NCBI GenBank assembly: GCA_946494345.1
Contig: CAMMBX010000001.1
Location: 1 to 51,605 of the forward strand
DNA from: an uncultured Mycoplasmatota bacterium
GTDB taxonomy: Bacteria; Bacillota_I; Bacilli_A; RF39; UBA660
Length of the DNA: 51,605 bases
Direction: 5' to 3'
The notes below the pieces were generated by a model. The model was not told the origin of the DNA and made no database searches. It worked only from the letters and a program-made list of their open reading frames with translations. The position numbers were made by a program, and so were the translations under genes. How positions within the stretch are numbered: position 1 is the stretch's first letter; each line of letters starts with the position of its first letter. Below are positions 31,974-39,829 of this stretch, piece after piece.

Positions 31974-32735
31974 GTGAAAATTACAAGAAAAGAGTATGAA
32001 AGCTTAGAATTAATTTATGATAAATATTACTCTCAACTTAGAATAAAAGGTGATTCTTTGCTTAAGAAAAATAGGTATACTAATAAAGAAACTAGATTGA
32101 TATTTCATTATTTATTTGGGAAACCATATATAAAAAATAGTGGAGAGCCATTAGATGATTTATTTATTGATGATGAATATAAAGGGGTAGTTGTACATTA
32201 TTTTAAAGATGCTATACCTTTTGCAGAAGCTTTTGACTTTCCATTAGATGAAAAAATTAAAGCCATTATTGATGTTGATAATCAATTAAGTACTTTACAT
32301 CAATATGATCTTTGTTTTAATGATGTACATACTTCTAATTTATTAATTGATTCAAATGGTGGGCATTTAATTGATTTTGATTCTATAAGTTCTGTTGATA
32401 AAATGTTTTCTCTTACAAAATTTTATTTGAACTATGAAGATAAAGAGTTTGATGTTTCTTTTAATGTAGATAATTACAAAGCATTAATTAGTTATTTTAG
32501 TTTAATATATGGTATTCCTTTAGAAAATGCTTTTGTTAATGAAGGAAATATTGAACTTGCAATATTAAAAGAGTTTTTTAGAAATACTTCTGTTTATCAT
32601 TTGTTGAAAGTTGCAAATAGAAATATGTTATTAGATTGTCCGATACCTAGTGTTGGTGATTTTTTACCTTTTATTTCTGATTTAGAAAGAGTTAATTATG
32701 ATACTAATATAATTAAAAGTAAAATATTAAGATAA
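31974..32735 (+). CDS. Protein-kinase-fold protein of unknown target
   Basis: The 253-residue protein has the catalytic and metal-binding motifs of the kinase/aminoglycoside-phosphotransferase fold: LCFNDVHTSNLLID with Asp117 and Asn122, and HLIDFDS with Asp134. The region before residue 110 could form a reduced N-lobe (KGVVVHYFKDAIPFAEAFDF as hinge-like). No glycine-rich loop or VAIK lysine is obvious, so activity is uncertain. GTG start with AGGGGGTAAGG upstream. It follows lysS by 20 nt and ends at a terminator, so it may belong to the dusB-lysS transcript. A role is not known. Confidence 0.6.
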   Translation: MKITRKEYESLELIYDKYYSQLRIKGDSLLKKNRYTNKETRLIFHYLFGKPYIKNSGEPLDDLFIDDEYKGVVVHYFKDAIPFAEAFDFPLDEKIKAIIDVDNQLSTLHQYDLCFNDVHTSNLLIDSNGGHLIDFDSISSVDKMFSLTKFYLNYEDKEFDVSFNVDNYKALISYFSLIYGIPLENAFVNEGNIELAILKEFFRNTSVYHLLKVANRNMLLDCPIPSVGDFLPFISDLERVNYDTNIIKSKILR

Positions 32736-32760
32736 GAGTTAAATATTCTTATCTTTTTTC
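32729..32760 (+). terminator. Intrinsic terminator after the kinase-fold gene
   Basis: AAGATAAG (32729-32736) pairs with CTTATCTT (32748-32755), followed by TTTTC; it includes the stop codon. Confidence 0.85.
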
Positions 32761-32784
32761 ATATTCTATTTTGAGGTGGTTAAG

Positions 32785-33456
32785 ATTAAACCTATTATTG
32801 GTATTGTAGGAAGGCTATACAATGGAGATGCTAATATTATTTGTATTGAAGAGGTTAGACGTGCTGTTACTAAGTTTTGGGGTATACCTATATTAATATT
32901 ACCCGTTGATAAAGATGATTTATCTTTAAAAAATCTTTATAGTGAAGAAGATATTAAAGATTTAGAGAATGTTTTAAAAAAATGTGATGGGTTTATTTTA
33001 CCAGGAGGAGATACTTGGTATCAATTGGATGAAGTGGTTATAGATTATGCTATTAGGTATGATAAACCATTACTTGCTATATGTTTAGGAATGCAAGCTT
33101 TAAGTAAAGTATTAAGTGAGGATGAGAGAATAGGTTATGATAATACTATTAAAAATAATACTTCTATTAATCATTTAGAACCTAATAAGACTTATGTTCA
33201 TTCTGTTATAATTGATGAAGATAGTAAACTTTATTCTATTATAGGTGAGAAAGAAATATGGGTTAATTCTAGACATAGTTATCATGTTCCATCATTGGTT
33301 GATGGTTTAATTAGTGCTAGAAGTAGTGATGGTCTAATAGAAGGAGTAGAACTTAAAGATAAAAAATTTATATTAGGAGTAGAGTGGCATCCAGAATCTA
33401 ATTTAGATGATAAATATTCTAAGAAATTATTTAAAGCCTTTTTTGATAAATTATAA
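32785..33456 (+). CDS. Peptidase C26 / gamma-glutamyl hydrolase-like amidotransferase
   Basis: This class I glutamine-amidotransferase-fold hydrolase resembles PuuD (gamma-glutamyl-GABA hydrolase). It has GFILPGGDTWYQ, the nucleophile in LAICLGMQALSKVL (Cys100), and the catalytic His-x-Glu in GVEWHPES (His202, Glu204). The expected N-terminus (KPIIGIVGR) begins right after codon 32785, which is ATT. GAGGTGG (32773-32779) sits 5 nt before that ATT, whereas the only standard start, GTG 32776, is inside the Shine-Dalgarno. An ATT start is therefore likely. The adjacent transporter suggests uptake and cleavage of a gamma-glutamyl compound (inference). Confidence 0.8.
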   Translation: MKPIIGIVGRLYNGDANIICIEEVRRAVTKFWGIPILILPVDKDDLSLKNLYSEEDIKDLENVLKKCDGFILPGGDTWYQLDEVVIDYAIRYDKPLLAICLGMQALSKVLSEDERIGYDNTIKNNTSINHLEPNKTYVHSVIIDEDSKLYSIIGEKEIWVNSRHSYHVPSLVDGLISARSSDGLIEGVELKDKKFILGVEWHPESNLDDKYSKKLFKAFFDKL

Positions 33457-33493
33457 AATTCACAAAAGTTTCACAAAAAAAGTCGTTAAAAGC

Positions 33494-33522
33494 TTGTAAA
33501 CTAAAGGAATTCTTCGTATAAT
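33494..33522 (+). promoter_or_regulatory. Promoter of the YfcC-like transporter gene
   Basis: TTGTAA (33494-33499), exactly 17 bp, TATAAT (33517-33522), 24 nt before the ATG. Confidence 0.75.
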
Positions 33523-33545
33523 TATAGTTGGAAGGAGAGAAAGAT

Positions 33546-34973
33546 ATGAAAAAGCATAATACACTTAAAGTTGTTATTATAACATTACTTTTATTTGCTT
33601 TGTTAACATGGATTTTACCTTGTGCAACTTATCAAACTGAGTATACAGAACTTGGTAGATATCAAGTGGGAATATTTGATATTTTATCATATCAATCAAC
33701 TGTACTTGGTTACTTTGGTTATGTTGCTTTATTTGTATTAGTTGTTGGTGGTTTCTATGGTGTTTTATACAAAACAGGAGCTTATAGAAGAGTGCTAGAT
33801 ACCTTAGTAAAGAAGTTTAAAGGTAAAGAAGTAATATGCCTAGTAATTATTATGGCTTTATTTGCATTTTTAACTTCATTTGCAGGATTACAATTAGCAT
33901 TATTAATGTTATTCCCATTTGTTATTTCTTTAGTACTTATGATGGGTTATAACAAGCTTGCAGCGACTGCTGTTACAGCAGGTAGTGTGGCTGTAGGTTT
34001 AATGGGAACAACATTCTCTTATAATACAACTCAAGTATTACAACAATACTTATCAGTAGAGCTTACAGATCTAATTTGGGCTAAAATTGTTTTATTAGTT
34101 TTAGGAGTAGTTTTACTTGCTTTATTTGTATTAAAATTTGGTAAGAAGGCTAGTACTAAAAAGGTTGATGATAAAGAAGAATTTATCCCAGAAGAAGTTA
34201 AGAGTACTAAAGCTAAAGAGAAAGATAAGGACAAAAAACATAAAGTTAGAGTATGGCCATTAGTTGTAATTTTAGATTTAATACTAATTGTTACAATTAT
34301 AGGTTTCATTCCTTGGAATGGTGCTTTTGGCATAACTTTATTTGATGATATAACTACTGCTATTACAGAGTTTGAGTTATTTGGCTTCCCTATCTTTGGT
34401 AAGATTTTAGGAGCTGTTAGTGCTTTTGGTAATTGGACTTTAGTAGAACTAGTAACTCTAATGTTACTTGCTATCATTATCATTAAATTTGTTTATAAAA
34501 TTAAATGGGATGATATATTTGAAGGCTTTGGTAAAGGTGTAAGACGTGCATTAGTACCTGCATTAATTGTAATACTAATTTATACTTGTTTAGTACTTAC
34601 TACATATGATCCATATCAATTAGTTATCTATAACTTTATTTTAGGATTAACTAAAGGATTTAACATCTTTACTACTGGTTTAGTTGTAGTTATTTCTAGT
34701 ATCTTTAACGGAGATCCACTTTATGCATTTTATAGTGTATTACCATATTTTGTAAGTGTTGTTACTGATACTAATAATTATCAACTAATTGCTGTAATAT
34801 TCCAAGCATTATATGGTATTGTTACTTTAGTAGCGCCAACTAGTATTCCACTTATGGTAACACTTGCTTATACTAATACTTCTTATAAAGATTGGTTTAA
34901 GTATATTTGGAAATTCTTAGTTGCTTTACTTGTTGTAGCATTTATAATCTTTACAATATTATTAATAATATAA
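33546..34973 (+). CDS. YfcC/DcuC-superfamily membrane transporter
   Basis: The 475-residue integral membrane protein has about ten to twelve hydrophobic helices. The start resembles YfcC: VVIITLLLFALLTWILPCAT, later LFVLVVGGFYGVLYKTGAYR, and LTSFAGLQLALLMLFPFVIS. A charged cytoplasmic loop (residues about 198-235, KKASTKKVDDKEEFIPEE and following) splits two halves. ATG 33546 with GGAAGGAGAG just upstream. The superfamily includes C4-dicarboxylate, amino-acid and p-aminobenzoyl-glutamate carriers; the substrate here is unknown. It has its own promoter and a strong terminator. Confidence 0.75.
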   Translation: MKKHNTLKVVIITLLLFALLTWILPCATYQTEYTELGRYQVGIFDILSYQSTVLGYFGYVALFVLVVGGFYGVLYKTGAYRRVLDTLVKKFKGKEVICLVIIMALFAFLTSFAGLQLALLMLFPFVISLVLMMGYNKLAATAVTAGSVAVGLMGTTFSYNTTQVLQQYLSVELTDLIWAKIVLLVLGVVLLALFVLKFGKKASTKKVDDKEEFIPEEVKSTKAKEKDKDKKHKVRVWPLVVILDLILIVTIIGFIPWNGAFGITLFDDITTAITEFELFGFPIFGKILGAVSAFGNWTLVELVTLMLLAIIIIKFVYKIKWDDIFEGFGKGVRRALVPALIVILIYTCLVLTTYDPYQLVIYNFILGLTKGFNIFTTGLVVVISSIFNGDPLYAFYSVLPYFVSVVTDTNNYQLIAVIFQALYGIVTLVAPTSIPLMVTLAYTNTSYKDWFKYIWKFLVALLVVAFIIFTILLII

Positions 34974-34984
34974 TAATATTTCTA

Positions 34985-35008
34985 GGCCCCTTAAGGGGTC
35001 TTTTTTTT
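34985..35008 (+). terminator. Strong intrinsic terminator
   Basis: GGCCCC (34985-34990) pairs with GGGGTC (34995-35000) around a TTAA loop, followed by eight T. It is the most GC-rich terminator in the window. Confidence 0.9.
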
Positions 35009-35033
35009 GTCAGTTTTTTTGGTCTTTAATTTC

Positions 35034-35063
35034 TTGATTAAAATAAGTAAAAATCCTTACAAT
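35034..35063 (+). promoter_or_regulatory. Promoter of clpC
   Basis: TTGATT (35034-35039), 18 bp, TACAAT (35058-35063). No CtsR heptad direct repeat was seen around it. Confidence 0.55.
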
Positions 35064-35085
35064 AATATTAGATTGGAGGAATTAT

Positions 35086-37374
35086 ATGTTTTCAAGATTT
35101 AGTGAAGAAGCACAGAAAGCTTTAATACTTGCAAAGAAAGAGATGAATAATTTAAGACATCCTTATGTAGGAAGTGAACACTTATTTTTAGCTATACTTT
35201 CGATGAAGGATTTAGAACTAACTAAAACTTTAGCTAGTTATAATATAACTTATGAAGTTTTTAAAAAAGAACTTATTAAAATAATTGGTGTTGGTAAAGA
35301 AGCTAATGAGTGGTTTTTGTATACACCTTTGTTAAAAAGAGTTATAGAGACAGCTATATTAAATAGTAAAGAAAAAGGTGAAGTAGAAGTTAGTGTAAAT
35401 GAGCTGTTACTGGCAATACTTGAAGAAGGTGAAGGTGTTGCTATTAGACTTTTAATTGGTCTTAATATTGATGTTGACGAAATTTATAATTATATTTCTA
35501 AAGATAGTAAAGTTACTAGTAAAGCAATACATAGAAAATTACTAGTTGAAGAGTTTGCTGTTAATCTTAATAAAAAAGTGATAGGTAATGAAGTTGATCC
35601 TGTTATAGGACGTGAAGATGAAATTAAAAGCTTAATAGAAATATTATGTAGAAGAGGTAAGAATAATCCTTTATTAATTGGGGAAGCAGGGGTTGGTAAG
35701 ACGGCTATTGTAGAAGAGCTTGCTAGAAGAATAGTAGAAGGAAACGTTCCTAAATCTTTAAAAGATAAAACGATACTTTCTTTACCTATGGCTAATTTAG
35801 TAGCAGGAACTAAATATCGTGGTGAGTTTGAAGAAAGAGTCTCTAAAATACTAAAAGAACTTGAGGAAAATGACGATATTATTGTCTTTATAGATGAGAT
35901 TCATACTATTGTTGGAGCAGGTGGTGCAGAAGGGGCGATAGATGCATCTAATATTATAAAACCGGCATTAGCAAGAGGTAAGATTAGAGTTATAGGAGCA
36001 ACGACTACTTATGAATATCATACTTTTATAGAAAAGGATAAGGCTTTAAATAGAAGATTTCAAATTATTATGATTGATGAGCCTAATACTTCGAAAACAA
36101 AAGATATCTTAAAAAAGTTAAAACCTTTATATGAAGCTTATCATTTTGTTAGTATTAGTGATGATATTATAGATTTGATAGTTGATCTTAGTGATACATA
36201 TATTTATGAATATTATCAGCCTGATAAATCAATTGATATTTTAGATGAAGTTTGTACTAAAGCATCTTTGTTAGAAAGTAAAAATGATTCTATTCTTTGT
36301 AGGATAAATAATGAATTACAAGAAGTTATAAGTGATAAGAAAAAGGCAATTATTAAGCAAGATTTTGATCTAGCATCTACTTATAAAGAAAAAGAGAAGG
36401 AATTACTTAGTAGGAAGAATGAACTTGAACTTAATTTAATGATGAAAAGAAAGCCTAAGAAAATAACGAAAGAAATGGTGGCGGATGTTATATATTTGAA
36501 GACAAAGATACCTGTTTATGAAATTAATAAGAGCAGTAGAAAAATTATTAATAATTTAGATAAGAACTTAAAAAAGAAAGTTTTAGGTCAAGATGATATT
36601 ATTAATGATTTGTGTAATAGAGTTAAAAAAATAAGGCTTGGTTTTCAAGATAAGCCTCATATTGAATCTTTTTTATTCTGTGGAAAAACTGGAGTAGGAA
36701 AGACATTATTGGTTAAAGAATTTGTAAAACTTTTATATGGAGATGATAATTTTATAAGACTTGATATGAGTGAATATAAAGAGGCACATACTGTTAGTAA
36801 GATTATTGGTTCTCCTCCGGGTTATGTTGGATTTGATAATCATTTAACTGTTTTAGATACAATTAGAATGCATCCACACTGTGTTATTTTACTTGATGAG
36901 ATTGAGAAAGCTTCTAGTGAAGTGATGAAACTTTTCTTACAGGTGCTTGATGAAGGAGTTTTAACTGACTCTCGGGGTAGAAAGGTTAGATTTGATAATG
37001 TGTTTTTGTTTATGACTACTAATTTAGGGTATTCTAATGACTCTATAGGTTTTACAGAGAGTAAGAACAATGTCGATATAGAAGAGTTTTTAGGTGTGGA
37101 ATTTGTTAATCGAATAGGTAAGATTTATTACTTTAATGATATAAGTAGTGATGTTATTCACAAAATTGTGGAAAAAAGATTAAGTGTGTTAATAGAAGGA
37201 TTTAAAAAGAAAGATTTAAAGATAAAGATATCCCCATCAATTGTGGATAAAGTTATAGAGGAAAGTAATTATGAAAAGTTCGGAGCGAGAAGGGTTGATA
37301 AAGTTATAGATGAAGTGGTTACTCCTATTATTGTCGATGCATGGTATAATGGTAAGAAAGAGATAACGGTTTGA
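35086..37374 (+). CDS. clpC: Clp protease ATPase ClpC
   Basis: ClpC is the HSP100 unfoldase that feeds ClpP. The 762-residue protein has a Clp N-domain (FSEEAQKALILAKKEMNNLR, then two repeats to about 140), AAA1 with GEAGVGKT at 199-206, a UVR-type middle region near 425-455 (DFDLASTYKEKEKELLSRKN), and AAA2 with GKTGVGKT at 533-540. RRVDKVIDEVVTPIIVDAWY ends it. It is a little shorter than Bacillus ClpC (810). The usual operon partners ctsR, mcsA and mcsB are absent. It has its own promoter. The stop lies in the first 23-bp repeat of the next feature. Confidence 0.93.
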   Translation: MFSRFSEEAQKALILAKKEMNNLRHPYVGSEHLFLAILSMKDLELTKTLASYNITYEVFKKELIKIIGVGKEANEWFLYTPLLKRVIETAILNSKEKGEVEVSVNELLLAILEEGEGVAIRLLIGLNIDVDEIYNYISKDSKVTSKAIHRKLLVEEFAVNLNKKVIGNEVDPVIGREDEIKSLIEILCRRGKNNPLLIGEAGVGKTAIVEELARRIVEGNVPKSLKDKTILSLPMANLVAGTKYRGEFEERVSKILKELEENDDIIVFIDEIHTIVGAGGAEGAIDASNIIKPALARGKIRVIGATTTYEYHTFIEKDKALNRRFQIIMIDEPNTSKTKDILKKLKPLYEAYHFVSISDDIIDLIVDLSDTYIYEYYQPDKSIDILDEVCTKASLLESKNDSILCRINNELQEVISDKKKAIIKQDFDLASTYKEKEKELLSRKNELELNLMMKRKPKKITKEMVADVIYLKTKIPVYEINKSSRKIINNLDKNLKKKVLGQDDIINDLCNRVKKIRLGFQDKPHIESFLFCGKTGVGKTLLVKEFVKLLYGDDNFIRLDMSEYKEAHTVSKIIGSPPGYVGFDNHLTVLDTIRMHPHCVILLDEIEKASSEVMKLFLQVLDEGVLTDSRGRKVRFDNVFLFMTTNLGYSNDSIGFTESKNNVDIEEFLGVEFVNRIGKIYYFNDISSDVIHKIVEKRLSVLIEGFKKKDLKIKISPSIVDKVIEESNYEKFGARRVDKVIDEVVTPIIVDAWYNGKKEITV

Positions 37375-37462
37375 CTAATTTAATATGATATTATTGGCTA
37401 ATTTAACATGTATATATTGACTAATTTAACACAAGCATATTGACTTTTGTAATATTTAAATG
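37371..37462 (+). repeat. Four 23-bp direct repeats (iteron-like)
   Basis: Units start at 37371, 37394, 37417 and 37440, exactly 23 bp apart. The first three share TTGACTAATTTAA or TTGGCTAATTTAACA; the fourth keeps TTGACT and then diverges. The first overlaps the clpC stop and the fourth supplies the -35 of the downstream promoter. Phased repeats over a promoter suggest operator sites for a protein that binds cooperatively. Confidence 0.85.
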
Positions 37463-37468
37463 TATTAT
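37440..37468 (+). promoter_or_regulatory. Promoter of the DUF4143 ATPase gene
   Basis: TTGACT (37440-37445), 17 bp, TATTAT (37463-37468). Its -35 is the start of the fourth 23-bp repeat, so binding to the repeats should affect it. Confidence 0.7.
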
Positions 37469-37485
37469 TAAAGTGAAAGGCAGTG

Positions 37486-38724
37486 ATGATTATGTATCCA
37501 AGAGAAGCGAAAGAGATAATTAAAAATATCAGTAAAACATTTAAAGTTTTGTTAGTAACAGGACCTAGACAAGTTGGTAAAACAACACTTTTACTTAGTT
37601 TAAAACCTGATAATATGGAATATATAACTTTGGATGATGAAGTTTTAAGGGAACAAGCGAAGAGTGATCCTAAATTATTTTTAGAAGAACATCCTGCTCC
37701 TTTGCTTATTGATGAAGTACAGTATGCTCCTAATTTGTTTTCTTATATAAAAATAAATGTTGATAAAGAAAATAAAAATGGAATGTACTGGTTAACAGGC
37801 TCACAACAATTTCATTTGATGAAAAATGTTAGTGAGTCATTAGCGGGTCGTGTTGGTATTATTAATTTAAATAGTTTTATGTATTCTGAAATAGTTAAAA
37901 ATGAAAAGAAAGAATTGTTCGACCCTGCTAAATTAAATGAGTATAAAACTATGCCTAAGATTGATGTTAATAAATTATATGAGATAATATTTAAAGGTGG
38001 TATGCCTACACTTTATATGGAGAAAGATTTATCTTGTGATATTTATTTTAGTAGTTATCTTAATACTTATATTTCTCGTGATGTTAAAGAATTAACAGAG
38101 ATAGGAAATGAACTTAGTTTTAGAAAATTTATTGTAAGTGTGGCTTCAAGGACAGGAGAACAACTTAATTATACGGCTCTTGCTAATGATGCTTTAATTA
38201 GTGTTCCTACGGCTGTTAGATGGATGAGTATTTTAGTAACGTCTGGTCTTGTTTATTTACTTGAACCTTATATGAATAGTGAACTTAAAAGAATAACTCA
38301 TTTACCTAAAATTGTATTTATGGATACAGGTCTTGCTGCTTATTTAGCAGGATATACTAGTGCAAGAGAGTTACAGCTTGGTTCTAGTTCAGGACATTAT
38401 TTAGAAACATTTATTGTTAGTGAGATAATTAAAGCATATAATGCAAGAGGCGTTACTCCTAATCTTTATTATTATCGTGATAAAGAGAAAAATGAAATTG
38501 ATTTAATATTTTATAAGAATAATAAGTTATATCCTTTAGAAATTAAAAAAACTGCTATTCCTAAAAAAGAAATGATTAAGAATTTTAGTAAGTTAGAGAA
38601 AACTAAAAAAGAAATAGGTACTGGGGGAATTATTTGTTTTTATGATACTTTGACTAAGTTAGATGAAAATAATTATATTATACCTGTTTCTAATGTTATT
38701 AATTATAGTGGGCCTCAAGATTAA
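37486..38724 (+). CDS. AAA_14/DUF4143 family ATPase
   Basis: The 412-residue protein has Walker A GPRQVGKT at 26-33, Walker B LLIDEVQYAP, LTGSQQFHLMKNVSESLAGR (sensor-like), a winged-helix region near LNYTALANDALISVPTAVRW, and a C-terminal nuclease-like DUF4143 domain with FMDTGLAAYLAGY and EIDLIFYKNNKLYPLEIKK. These ATPases are widespread in gut Firmicutes and archaea, often in many genomic copies, with unknown function. The start is ATG 37486 or 37492, after GAAAGG. It sits between clpC and cysS as an insertion relative to Bacillus order. Confidence 0.88.
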   Translation: MIMYPREAKEIIKNISKTFKVLLVTGPRQVGKTTLLLSLKPDNMEYITLDDEVLREQAKSDPKLFLEEHPAPLLIDEVQYAPNLFSYIKINVDKENKNGMYWLTGSQQFHLMKNVSESLAGRVGIINLNSFMYSEIVKNEKKELFDPAKLNEYKTMPKIDVNKLYEIIFKGGMPTLYMEKDLSCDIYFSSYLNTYISRDVKELTEIGNELSFRKFIVSVASRTGEQLNYTALANDALISVPTAVRWMSILVTSGLVYLLEPYMNSELKRITHLPKIVFMDTGLAAYLAGYTSARELQLGSSSGHYLETFIVSEIIKAYNARGVTPNLYYYRDKEKNEIDLIFYKNNKLYPLEIKKTAIPKKEMIKNFSKLEKTKKEIGTGGIICFYDTLTKLDENNYIIPVSNVINYSGPQD

Positions 38725-38740
38725 AGTCTTGAGGTTTATT
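38713..38740 (+). terminator. Terminator-like hairpin of the ATPase gene
   Basis: CCTCAAGA (38713-38720) pairs perfectly with TCTTGAGG (38727-38734) and is followed by TTTATT. The T tract is short. Confidence 0.7.
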
Positions 38741-38743
38741 AGG

Positions 38744-38815
38744 TTGAGTATAGAAAAAGTATAGAATAAAGTATACAATAAAGTAGACTATAAAGTATAC
38801 AATATAGTATATATA
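38744..38815 (+). repeat. Six tandem copies of a 12-bp repeat
   Basis: Six contiguous 12-bp units occur from 38744, with consensus AAAGTATACAAT; units 3 and 5 are identical, and others differ by 1-4 bases. Several contain the palindrome GTATAC. The array follows the ATPase terminator. Confidence 0.8.
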
Positions 38816-38999
38816 TATGATGATGTTACGTTACTACTGGAGATGCAACTAGCCATAGATAAAGATTTTATTTATCTTGAGTAGTTTTAAAATGTAATAA
38901 TATTATAAATAAAATTATATGTTTAGACTTATTTGTTATAGAAAAAACCATGATAATAAGATATAATATGAGTAAGTAAATGCGAAGGAGATATTTATT
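38816..38999 (+). other. Intergenic region with one hairpin
   Basis: AGATAAA (38857-38863) can pair with TTTATCT (38871-38877). A TATAAT at 38962-38967 may be the -10 for the next gene, without a good -35. I see no gene here. Confidence 0.5.
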
Positions 39000-39731
39000 A
39001 TGGTTTATGGTAATAAAGAATTTTATCAATTAAGTGATGTTATATTTGGATTAAGAGTAGAATATCAGAAAGTTCAGAGAAAGTTAGAATCTTTGAAAGA
39101 GTATGCAAGAGTTGATAGTGATTATGAAAACTTAACTTTTTCATTTAATCCACAAACAAAAAAATTAGTTTATGATTGCACCTTAAAACACAATAGATTA
39201 GATAGAATATTTTCAAGTACTTTATTTGGTGCTAATGTTAAAAAGAAAAATGGAATTTACTGTTCTGATGAAGTTTTAACAATTATGGATAGTAAAAAGT
39301 TTGGTAAGATAGCTAAAAATATATTGGATGATAATTTTAGTGATGGAATAGAGTTCTCTACAAAGTTTAGAAATAGAGATGATAGTAATCAGGTGGTTGA
39401 AATGAATATTTATTCTGGTAGTATTCATATATATTTAGATAATTTGTCAAAACTAAAAAGTTCAATTACAATGTCTTATTATGCTACTGGTGATATGATT
39501 AGTGTTAATAAAAAAATGGGAATTTTAACAAAACTTGATATATATGATTTATTAAATGTTAAATTTCCGGGAGATATGTTGTCTAATTATCATATAGATT
39601 TAATAGATTATGCAGATAATAATAAGGCTGTTGAATTAATGATGGGTAAAGGATTAAGGTCTAATTGTGATTTAGATATCATAGAAGAAAGAAATAAATT
39701 CATTTTACAAAAGCAGAAAAGAAATCTATAA
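39000..39731 (+). CDS. Hypothetical protein, 243 aa
   Basis: I do not recognise this protein. It is soluble, with an N-terminal helical part (VIFGLRVEYQKVQRKLESLK) followed by alternating hydrophobic/charged stretches consistent with beta strands (FSFNPQTKKLVYDCTLK; FSTKFRNRDDSNQVVEMNIY; GSIHIYLDNLSKLKSSITM). No signal peptide or membrane helix. AAGGAGA is 9 nt before the ATG. It is flanked by repeats on one side and a terminator on the other, between the DUF4143 ATPase and cysS, in the place where conserved Bacillus genes are missing. Confidence 0.6.
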   Translation: MVYGNKEFYQLSDVIFGLRVEYQKVQRKLESLKEYARVDSDYENLTFSFNPQTKKLVYDCTLKHNRLDRIFSSTLFGANVKKKNGIYCSDEVLTIMDSKKFGKIAKNILDDNFSDGIEFSTKFRNRDDSNQVVEMNIYSGSIHIYLDNLSKLKSSITMSYYATGDMISVNKKMGILTKLDIYDLLNVKFPGDMLSNYHIDLIDYADNNKAVELMMGKGLRSNCDLDIIEERNKFILQKQKRNL

Positions 39732-39747
39732 AATATTCATATAATAC

Positions 39748-39783
39748 AATAAGGGATTATTATCTAGTCTCTTATTTTCTTTT
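39748..39783 (+). terminator. Intrinsic terminator before cysS
   Basis: AATAAGGGA (39748-39756) pairs with TCTCTTATT (39768-39776) with one G-U pair, followed by TTCTTTT. Confidence 0.75.
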
Positions 39784-39794
39784 ATATCTTTTAA

Positions 39795-39803
39795 TGATAT
39801 AAT
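39795..39803 (+). promoter_or_regulatory. Extended -10 promoter of cysS
   Basis: TGA-TATAAT at 39795-39803 gives an extended -10; the -35 position (TTTTCT, 39775-39780) is poor. It lies 26 nt before the cysS start. Confidence 0.5.
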
Positions 39804-39829
39804 ATATACAATTAGAAAGAGGTGACGTT

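Noticed and set aside
34031..34483. 150-codon minus-strand open frame inside the transporter gene
   Set aside because: It is a low-complexity shadow of the transporter reading frame without a ribosome-binding site.
35009..35086. CtsR operator before clpC
   Set aside because: I looked for tandem GGTCAAA-type heptads; only isolated GGTC occurs.
37371..37462. CRISPR array
   Set aside because: The units are contiguous 23-bp copies with no unique spacers of normal length and no cas genes.
38744..38815. CRISPR or insertion-sequence end
   Set aside because: The units are 12 bp and contiguous, with no transposase or target-site duplication nearby.
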